Of a stretch of DNA of 64,000 nt, positions 57,901 to 64,000 are shown in pieces. The stretch covers positions 5,642,001 to 5,706,000 of the forward strand of contig OU964932.1 of assembly GCA_918807975.1 (NCBI GenBank), read 5' to 3'. A program made the translations under genes and the position numbers. Positions within the stretch are counted from its first letter, which is position 1. Each line of letters starts with the position of its first letter. The notes beneath the pieces are model-generated. The model had not been told where the DNA came from. It did not search any database and saw only the letters and a program-made list of their open reading frames with translations. This DNA is from Aplidium turbinatum. Its lineage: Eukaryota > Chordata > Ascidiacea > Aplousobranchia > Polyclinidae.

Positions 57901-60900
57901 TGAACTATGAGACATGCTGAGGGGAAATTTTCCCTGGAGCTGTTTGCCTTGTTTCTAGGTGACCATAGGTACACTACAGAGATGAAAGCTGGTCAACCAA
58001 GGAGATAGCAAAAGAAGTGCAAAATGTTGACATTCTCACTTTAACTATCATTTCTAAGGAATAGACAGGTTAATTACAAATCAAAACTACATCGGCCTCC
58101 GGTCATGATTACAGAGTCACACGTTGGCAAGGCCTGTGTGTACATTGACCGCTATGAACCGAACCAACCTTGATGAAGCTTCGTATCCGCCAACTGCATG
58201 CGTCTAAGTAACTTGAAGTACGAGTCGAGAGAGTCTGTCAACATCTGGTCGGTTAGGGGAGGCCGGGAGGGGGCGTTACCATGGAGACGGGATACCAATT
58301 CGGCCTGAACAGGGAAGTAAAACTAATTAAAGGGACTGTAATTATCTAGACAAAAGATTAATTCAAGTCAATTCTTACTGAGAAGATTAATTCTAAATAA
58401 TTAAAAAAACAACGAACATGAATCCTCGTTAATAAATACAGTAAAGAACTCTTGACTTTACGCCGTGGACCAAGTGTTCTTTACCGTACTTGATTCAAAA
58501 TGGGTTGAATTTGGAACAGGAGCGGGTCGACGTTTCCACTACAACTGATACATCGTCCTATCAATATCAAGTCATCAATTCAAGCTCCTGTGACGGTGTG
58601 ACAATGAAAAGATTTTAGATCGTTCACACGTAAAACAGGATGACCAGATAAACTGACGGCTGATCTGGTGGTATCACGAGGTCAGCATAAATCCTTCTGC
58701 ATTGTGAGATGAAATGCCAGGAGGTTCACAGAAAACAAAGCATGGTTTGCGAGTGGCAGAAATTCGCGATAATTCCTTTCAAAAAGTAAAGCTCAACATA
58801 CTTAGATTTAATTTTTACACTTCAAAAAGAAACAGCGTTTGCTGAATGTGAGTTTAGTTCATATATTTTGCTGCAAACTTTTCGTAAACTTACACTATTA
58901 CATACGTTACTGAGCTTGCATGCTGAGAGTTATTTCAGTCAAAACCAGGGTTGTAGTGGGTAGCTGCCCACTACAGCCAAAAAAATAGCCCACAAAAAAG
59001 ACCTTTTTTTAAAGGACTAGGCTAGATTTACAAAACTAGTGTTGCCAGATAAGGAATTCTGTTCCTTTAGGGAAAATTTCAATGCTGTTCAAGAAAAAAT
59101 CTTATGGCGATACCTATGATGAAACAAAGCTTTTTAATAAATATTGCAAAGTTTGGATGTTCATCGAGAATGTTGTCTTTTCTAGCGTCAATTTTGTTGA
59201 AACTATTGCTAAAAAAAGTACTCAAATTCTTGTTACATGTAGCAGGTTAGCAACCAGCCACTTATTGTCTGGGAGCGTGATTTTTCACATGACTGTATAG
59301 TGCATATAGCATAAAAAATAGTTAATTTATTTTTAAATGAATAAACAAATGCCTCAAAAAATTGTTTTCAGCTATTTTTACGTGATAAACCCCATTTTTG
59401 CCCATAAACACTAGGGCGGGTTGGGTTTTATTAAAAAAAAACGTTTTTTTTTACAATCCTGGTCAAAACACATAGTGTTATTTCAACTTACAAAGCAAAC
59501 TTGCAGGCATTGCAATATTTCCTCCAGAAGCTCAGTGTTCTTCTCGTCAGAAATGACGGAGCTCCATTCCTCATCAGCACCAATCAAACATGACGTGTAC
59601 TTGAGAGCCTGGGAAACTCTGGGCTCGGGCTTGGCCACAGTAAACTGAACAGTTTTGGCTTGTTGCTTCTTACGTTTGCTGGCTGCGCTTCTCACAGACC
59701 TTCGTTTCGCGGGCACCTGGAACATCAAGTTTTGGGATCAAAAACTTGGTCATTTTTTCTACAGGATCAAGTTGACTATGCGGTGAGCAAAAATGCGGCT
59801 ATAACCGTGCTTCAGACAACAATTCAACAACTACAAACTGTTTTTAAAACGCCTCTCATAAGTTCTCAATATGGGTGCTTAACTGCTTATATAAGAAAAG
59901 TCGCCATCACAACAAGAGACAGTACTTTTATAAAAATCAGCCATTTTGTTTTCTAAGAAAGATTTAACGTGTGGTGTGTCAGGGCGGTCTTTACGCTTCT
60001 CTCTAACATGTTTGGAAAGTTTTTGATGAAAAGCGAAATTAAAAACTTGCATAAGCATTAAAAACGGATTCTACATCATCACCAGCTACTACCTCGTCTA
60101 TCGGTATTTCTTGGTCGGTAGGCGTATCAGAAGTGACGTTGTCTTGGCTGTCAATCACTCCGGCCGTTAGCCAATCATTGATCAGCTGTAGGACTTTGTT
60201 GCTCCACCTCCATTTGAGAGCACATTGGATGAGCATGCTGTAATAAGGTCGGGCCGCCTCTTCGGGTAATGACTTCAATTTTGGTATAACATTTTTGCTA
60301 AAAAAGTTATATACTTAATTAAACTACAGTAGTGACAAGCCTGATCAGATGCTAACCAGAGGATAACATGATGTATGGACGAAAACGATCGCAATTTTAG
60401 TTTACTTTTGTATATATATTCTGTTAAATGCCGAGTCGTTGCTTGGTTTTAACTAGGGATTTTAAGTCATGGGGATGCGAAGCTACATCCGTTTTTGACT
60501 TATCCGCAACACAAGAAGGGTTGCGTTTTTTCAGATTTAAAAAATATTGTGTATGTTTGTGGGTTATACTGTACAGTATAAGAGTGAAGTTGGTTTTAAG
60601 GTAACTTAATTTTTGTTGAAAGCAAGCTAGCAGCGAGACGTTGTAATGTCTGTAGTTTTGAAAAAGTTATCTCATTATCTAACTTGTAGTAACAAGTCTG
60701 ATACAGAAAGAACGATACGATGCAAAAATTGCAAAAACAATGCACAAACAGCAGAGCCAGTGATGAAAACAAGAGTAACAAGTCTTGATCAGAACAGTTA
60801 GAACTACAGCACTACCCATGCCAAAGCAATACAGGAGCAAGATTATTAATGAAATAACTTAAACCGAAACGTTTGTGTCTGGTCAAGCAAAACTTAGTTT

Positions 60901-63296
60901 GCAGCTTTTGCATTATCTTTCTGGAATTCACAATGAATTGAATCTTTGCCACCAAGTGTTAAATTAATCGCTGAATCAGCAAAACTACCTTCTGTCTGGC
61001 CTTAGTTTGATGTCACATTTAAAGATCAGCTCATCCGGGTTCAATTCCTAGTCGGTTCTATACACCGACATTAACAACTTACTTTTTTGGAAATAAGTCT
61101 TATATTTACAAACACTGCTTAATCTCGGGTGCGCTGAAAACCAAGGGAACAAATGAAGTTGGAGGAAATAACAAAATGCCCTCCGGGTAAACTACCTGAA
61201 GACCGGCATGCTGGCTGGATGAAGACACGATGAAAGGTGCAAGAGAACATTCAAGGAGCGCTCATCGTAGTACTTCCGGAAACAAACGTGCGTGGTCCTA
61301 GGGAGCTGGATCATGATGCGCTTGGTCAACTCTCGTACACTGTTCGGTCCATCGCCGCTCTCACGGCCGGAGTGGTCTGAACAAAATGTCAGGTAGAAAT
61401 CAGTTTTAAAAAAAATCTAATGTTAAGTTTAAAAACAAAAGATTTAGAAAGCAAAGCTGAAATTTGTTGCTAGATTGACATCAAAATGTTAATCTCGGAT
61501 ATCAACAAAGGTATCCATACAAATGGCACAACCTTTTGTATTTTTTTAAAATGGTGTTTTAAAAGTGGTGCTTTATGGAATAGTTGTTTTTGTATTGTTT
61601 GTTGCAGCTGGCACAACAATTTCATGATTTCACTTTTTGCATATCATCCGTTAAATAAAGATCACTTCTAAAGACGTCTAATTAATTTCAACAGCACTAA
61701 CATGTGGAAAACTGTTTAAAATAACCACAGCAATGCAAACCAAATTACAACATAAAATGATGTATAAAAAACAATCCGTATTCACCAACTGACGCAGATT
61801 TCATCTTCTTGCTGAATTCCATCCACAAAATACAAATCGTATCCATAAGTCCAGCAATCAGGCCGCTGTCTTCAGCGACGCTTGAAGTGGAGTCCGACGG
61901 CTGGGAACGATGGTTCGATTTAATCAAAATATAACATAATTTCATAAATCTTTTAAATTGCTTTGTTTATTGCGGTACCGTTCCAACAACAGCATTGTAC
62001 CAGCCGAATGAACACATCATAACCCGGCTTATTCTCACTGCTTTACACAAGATCACAATGACTGCCGGTTGTTAGCTCTTTAGTAACTAATAGTAAGGTT
62101 CGGTAATTGATCGAAGCAAACCTTTTTAAAAGTAATACAAGAACAAGTCCACCACTGTACCGGAGAGCGACTGTTACCAATACGACCTGATGACGATGAT
62201 AACCTATGGAGGAAACACTAGAACATTAAGATCTTTATCAACCGTACTAGGTGCCAATGCCTTAATGGGAGGTGAAAGTGGAAAGACACAGTCGCAGACA
62301 GTATCATCGTGCCATATTGTTGCAATGCCTTTTTGATGCCAACGTGGTGCAAGGAAAAACAAAGCTCATTGCCTGGAATCTCTTAAGGTGTGGCCGATGA
62401 AATTTGTGTTAAACCAACCTCGTAAACGAAGAAATCACTAATGGTCACAGCAGAGAGTTTTATTGACTATTAGAAATACAAATGCTCACGTAGAACTTAC
62501 CGTATCATTCTCTTCTTGATGCTCTTCAAGACTTTTCGATACTTGATTGAAAACGAACACGCTGATCAAATAGATAAATTCCCCTGAAATACCGTCAGTC
62601 TTTTATAATGATGGTATCATGAAATTAAAAACCACGACAAAGTATAATATTGCATTTTAAGAAAAGAAGCGTGAAGTCATAGGCTACTCTATTTTGTTTT
62701 GCAGTGGATTGTTCACATTAGATGTTTTGTATTTTGGTCTGTATTCCAAAGCTCAGCCTGCATTCCATGGATATGGGTAGCGGAGGGTAGGGACTACGAA
62801 GATTCATCAACATGCCGCTGCACACATATGATATAAGCTATTCGATCGACAATGAAATTGCTACTTTCTGACAAGAGCCAGCATTCATATTCAACAAATA
62901 TGATAACATGTAGCATAGTAGGGAGTACCTGCTTCCATTGCTGTCAACTGATCTTTGGCATAGAGATAGAATTTCCGAGCGGCAGCAGCGTTTCGCTTGT
63001 AAAAGTTTATGCAGCGTTCTATCCACGTCTATATTGAAATTTACAACAAAAAATAGTAGCTTCAGTGAAAACCAGCTTTATCTGAGCTATTGTCTCCAAC
63101 GGAGGACCACTTAGCAAGTTCAGTTTGGTCAAGTTCACTTAGCAACTGACCAGTAAGCACAGAGGACACTTACTTGAGTTGACTGACCGGATGGGAGGAA
63201 CGACCCGGATAGCAGCTTGACCAATCTCTTGGTTCCACTCGGATTCTCGACCTCCAGCTGAGGAAGGATGCTCTCAACAGGACACACATCCCAATA
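51882..63296 (-). CDS. NCAPG2: condensin-2 complex subunit G2, 3' half of gene (15 exons)
   Basis: This is the C-terminal part of the non-SMC HEAT-repeat subunit G2 of condensin II, the nuclear complex that compacts chromosomes early in mitosis. It was recognised from the first exon in the window, which reads YWDVCPVESILPQL and matches the human stretch FWKICPMEHILVRL, followed by WIERCINF against human WCERCVTL. Fifteen exons carry 2,079 coding bases (693 codons). Every exon has an AG acceptor and a GT donor, and the phases run consistently from exon to exon without a stop. The 5' half lies beyond the right edge of the window. The last listed exon ends in a donor site, so at least one more exon follows; a candidate is at 50,971-51,156. 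The gene looks intact and under constraint, unlike everything to its left. Helical HEAT-type composition continues through the exons. Confidence 0.92.
52188..52405 (-). CDS. NCAPG2: NCAPG2 exon n
   Basis: 218 bp, phase 2 to phase 1. It contains ISDLPQFCACFLTLVAS, matching human LSDLPPFSRCLIGIIIKS, and ends with KLAAAMKACVVLLKVLIK. Acceptor TTTCAG, donor GTGAGT. Confidence 0.92.
52655..52835 (-). mobile_element. LINE 3' end fragment in NCAPG2 intron
   Basis: The minus strand reads QGKRRTWRDDEKQRAHLSS and then RVAEERDVWKQL, the R-G-R-P-R-x-T-W-type tail at the end of many LINE reverse-transcriptase ORFs, followed at once by stops and an ATGATGAC-type tail. It resembles the insert at 37,040-37,560 in kind but is a different copy. 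Confidence 0.6.
53498..53643 (-). CDS. NCAPG2: NCAPG2 exon m
   Basis: 146 bp, phase 0 to phase 2. It contains LTKDIHHVMMRKLVSAVLAD, matching the position of human VLSTLIAGPVVEISHQLRK. Acceptor TTGGCAG, donor GTAAGT. Confidence 0.88.
53906..53992 (-). CDS. NCAPG2: NCAPG2 exon l
   Basis: 87 bp, 29 codons, phase 0 at both ends. It reads SKESLAQIFDDILLAMMTYS and then RSNPDGFHR, matching the human stretch VFQKMLECIARSFRKQPEEG. Acceptor CGCGCAG, donor GTAAGG. Confidence 0.88.
54302..54740 (+). repeat. left inverted-repeat arm of transposon
   Basis: Matches the reverse complement of 55,876-56,241, for example GGGTGGGTC, CATAAAACGACATTCCTGA and CATGCTTCATCTCTAAG. About 439 bp. Confidence 0.85.
54686..55249 (-). 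pseudogene. transposase-like fragment, downstream part
   Basis: 187 codons. Key motifs are DLSTDQRYLYEINAI, GRLNHSRWLTFASLCYKL, IVAHIVVQYAPCWFDIK and KHILKSLQCCSLLPDKIR. The HSRWLT block followed by a YAP-W-F block is shared with a set of uncharacterised proteins that I recall from aphids, crustaceans and cnidarians. Its last codons lie inside the left inverted-repeat arm, so the right arm carries a copy of the same coding tail. It reads in the same direction and order as 55,462-55,692. Confidence 0.6.
55462..55692 (-). pseudogene. transposase-like fragment, upstream part
   Basis: Seventy-six codons reading VKVVGCDSVNVHTRFKSGV then ITGLEQRLGHRVSWFICMLH. Uncharacterised invertebrate proteins have similar blocks (Asp followed by N-T-G-x-K-G-G, then a W-x-x-C-x-L-H motif) that look like part of a DDE-type catalytic domain. 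The conserved Asp is present. The frame is open only over this stretch; the part linking it to 54,686-55,249 is broken. Confidence 0.6.
55876..56241 (-). repeat. right inverted-repeat arm of transposon
   Basis: About 366 bp, complement of the left arm; an internal segment of about 70 bp present on the left is missing. Confidence 0.85.
56392..56504 (-). CDS. NCAPG2: NCAPG2 exon k
   Basis: 113 bp, phase 1 to phase 0. It reads VKTVNYAGHVCALFHQLLEW and then NILYVWAENSQEV. The acceptor lies after a pyrimidine tract ending GTCCAG; donor GTGAGC. The 1.94-kb transposon sits in the next intron, only 143 bp past the donor. Confidence 0.86.
57046..57229 (-). CDS. NCAPG2: NCAPG2 exon j
   Basis: 184 bp, phase 0 to phase 1. 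It contains ILSMLALVRNTLNVAFPNIV and LLEVGLPVADRALRFLEAF, consecutive HEAT-like helices. Acceptor CTCTTAG, donor GTGAGA. Confidence 0.88.
57600..57765 (-). repeat. degenerate tRNA-derived SINE in NCAPG2 intron
   Basis: An old copy of the SINE family described at 39,330-39,622. The order of blocks is kept: CCTGGCAATTTCGCATA, then GACACAGAACTAGTCACC, then ATAGGTGCCACTGACTGGGAG. The tRNA-like head is largely lost. Confidence 0.65.
57771..57886 (-). CDS. NCAPG2: NCAPG2 exon i
   Basis: 116 bp, phase 1 to phase 0. It reads ENESACSVWLQRLQVLLERV and then ADVVGQLKLSSQAME, an amphipathic helix pattern matching the human region with GFWLESKILSFIQ. Acceptor TTCCAG, donor GTAAGT. Confidence 0.88.
58169..58304 (-). 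CDS. NCAPG2: NCAPG2 exon h
   Basis: 136 bp, phase 0 to phase 1. It reads AELVSRLHGNAPSRPPL and then DSLDSYFKLLRRMQLADTKL. Similarity to human is loose here, but borders and phase fit. Acceptor GTTCAG, donor GTTGGT. Confidence 0.85.
58305..59491. other. NCAPG2 intron g-h
   Basis: 1,187 bp without coding signal. It holds a small hairpin near 58,950-58,975 (GTAGTGGG and its complement around TAGCTG) and poly-T and poly-A runs. Nothing else was recognised. Confidence 0.6.
59492..59716 (-). CDS. NCAPG2: NCAPG2 exon g
   Basis: 225 bp, 75 codons, phase 0 at both ends. It opens with the basic stretch VPAKRRSVRSAASKRKKQQ, a possible nuclear localisation signal, then TVAKPEPRVSQALKY, matching human RPVKPELALVYIEYLL. 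It ends LLEEILQCLQVCF before GTAAGT. Confidence 0.9.
60093..60297 (-). CDS. NCAPG2: NCAPG2 exon f
   Basis: 205 bp, phase 2 to phase 0. The split codon gives Ser followed by KNVIPKLKSLPEEAARPYYS and later WSNKVLQLINDWLTAG, against human GHILELVDNWLPTE. I placed the donor at GAG-GTAGTA because it keeps the frame into the next exon; reading runs on a further 18 codons to a stop if unspliced. The donor choice is an inference. Confidence 0.88.
60465..60635 (-). mobile_element. fragment of the same family as the 54,302-56,241 transposon
   Basis: About 170 bp here is a diverged copy of 55,205-55,380: both carry GGATGCGAA, CTTATCCGCAACAC, AAGAAGGGTT or AGAAGGGTTA, and AAGTTGGTTTTAA in the same order. 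It lies in the intron between NCAPG2 exons e and f and has neither inverted-repeat arm. Confidence 0.75.
61196..61376 (-). CDS. NCAPG2: NCAPG2 exon e
   Basis: 181 bp, phase 1 to phase 2. It contains ELTKRIMIQLPRTTHVCF and LHLSSCLHPASMPVF, parallel to human MLMSFMPASAVPPF. Acceptor GTTCAG, donor GTAGTT. Confidence 0.92.
61786..61900 (-). CDS. NCAPG2: NCAPG2 exon d
   Basis: 115 bp, phase 0 to phase 1. It contains SGLIAGLMDTICILWMEFSK, matching human VACMAGLLEIIVILWKSIDR. Acceptor TCCCAG, donor GTGAAT. Confidence 0.92.
62501..62583 (-). CDS. NCAPG2: NCAPG2 exon c
   Basis: 83 bp completing the split codon and ending in phase 0. It reads GEFIYLISVFVFNQVSKSLE followed by an acidic tail, matching the human stretch that ends in a run of Glu and Asp. 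Acceptor TTTCAG, donor GTAAGT. Confidence 0.88.
62929..63028 (-). CDS. NCAPG2: NCAPG2 exon b
   Basis: 100 bp, entered in phase 0 and left one base into a codon. The product reads WIERCINFYKRNAAAARKFY, close to human WCERCVTLVQMNHAAARRFY. The donor is GTACTC, weaker than its neighbours' but in frame. Confidence 0.95.
63174..63296 (-). CDS. NCAPG2: NCAPG2 exon a (first in window)
   Basis: 123 bp, 41 codons, phase 0 at both ends. The acceptor is TTCTTGCAG and the donor GTAAGT. It begins YWDVCPVESILPQLEVEN and contains RLVKLLSGSFLPSGQ, which parallels human RLVSLIFNSFLPVNQ. This is the best-conserved exon and the anchor for the identification. Confidence 0.95.
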
Positions 63297-64000
63297 CTGC
63301 AAGAAAGATAATGCTCATAATGCAACAACGTAGTTTGAGGTGCATCAACAATAACATATATATAATAAATAAACGATATCAAGGTAGATGGACTGTGCCC
63401 GCTTTGGGAAAAAAAGCTTTCAGAGATGACCGTTGTGGTGCGGACGTTTTTGAAAATTTCGTTTCAGTTTGTTTAGATAAATTGTAGGGACCATTTAGGT
63501 AAGCTGACTTTTCAAACTGTATTACATTGAAGCTACCTTGCGAAATATTCTAAACCAGGGGTCACTAACCTTTTTTGCATGCGGGCCAATTTGGCACTAA
63601 GGAGAGCTGGGGCAGGCCGCACTAATAAAATTTTAGGTAAATTGACTCTTATCCTAGAAAAGAACCCATTTCGTACCCAGTATCCAGCGTTACACGTTGT
63701 TAATATTTATCTTAGAATACCGCAGCAACAAAATTAGTCAAACAACACTACTGCCAGGCCAAGCTCCTTTAACAACACTTTTGACTTTTTTAACATTGCC
63801 TAATAAACGAGGCCCCTTGTTTTGCGCACTTACATCGAGGCGAGTGGTTTCATCAAAATATTCATCGCCAAGCAAGATTGGTGTTATCACTTTGCTTCAC
63901 AAAAAATATCTTACAATTAACAGTTTCAGTAAACAAGGAAATGTTTGACACATCGCAATACAGGCAACAATAATGACCTGCAAACATATCAGCGAAAAAT
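63297..64000. other. NCAPG2 intron, part outside window
   Basis: No exon-like reading frame with proper borders was seen here. The stretch from 63,556 is the end of a hAT-like element. The next upstream NCAPG2 exon must lie beyond the window. Confidence 0.7.
63556..64000. mobile_element. hAT-like DNA transposon end (right side outside window)
   Basis: The sequence starts CAGGGGTCACTAACC and continues into a GCGGGCCA block, a typical hAT terminus. The opposite end and the target duplication are not in the window. No clear transposase frame is visible in the 445 bp present. Confidence 0.55.

Noticed and set aside
63170-63382. 70-codon minus-strand ORF
   Set aside because: It is a shadow in the wrong frame of NCAPG2 exon a, and crosses the intron acceptor.

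Overview
The window is AT-rich animal DNA. It has spliced exons with GT-AG introns, tRNA-derived SINEs, LINE, BEL/Pao and Ty3/Gypsy remnants, and many cut-and-paste transposon families. The telomere-like TTAGGG units and the families present fit an invertebrate metazoan. A deuterostome such as a tunicate is possible, but the sequence does not settle it.

Right end (about 51-64 kb, minus strand): the 3' half of one real host gene, the condensin II subunit NCAPG2. Fifteen exons between 51,882 and 63,296 were found by reading the minus strand. Each has GT-AG borders and all intron phases agree, giving 693 in-frame codons that follow human NCAPG2 as I remember it. The 5' half lies past the right edge. 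A sixteenth, terminal exon (50,971-51,156) is proposed; part of it is SINE sequence. The introns hold a 1.94-kb transposon with inverted repeats of about 400 bp and a perfect 8-bp target duplication, a LINE tail, SINEs, a hAT-like MITE inside a SINE, and one end of another hAT-like element.

Middle (about 35.7-50.9 kb): a segment duplicated in direct orientation. Copy 1 (35,666-46,595) is 10.9 kb and copy 2 (47,755-50,887) is 3.1 kb. Copy 2 keeps the empty sites for four insertions in copy 1: a LINE tail carrying a telomere-core palindrome, a foldback element, a pogo-like MITE and a 4.85-kb hAT-like element.

Left (1-35.6 kb): a graveyard of mobile DNA. It holds a repeated A/B unit with exon-like pieces (1-5.2 kb), a transposase-like fragment with an HWDGK motif, pogo-type DDE fragments, BEL/Pao and Gypsy fossils, two copies of an unclassified transposase-like gene (one now fused to Gypsy gag sequence), a hAT-like MITE nested in a second inverted-repeat element, CACTA-like transposase remnants, a DUF4806-type gene fragment, an isolated zinc-finger exon and pogo/psq-type transposase exons.

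There is no operon-like or pathway structure apart from NCAPG2. No CRISPR array, rRNA or free-standing tRNA gene was seen. The most unusual signals are three short palindromes with telomere-like cores, two of them with 9-bp target duplications, and the long-inverted-repeat transposon in NCAPG2. Protein family names rest on remembered sequence patterns, not on a database search.
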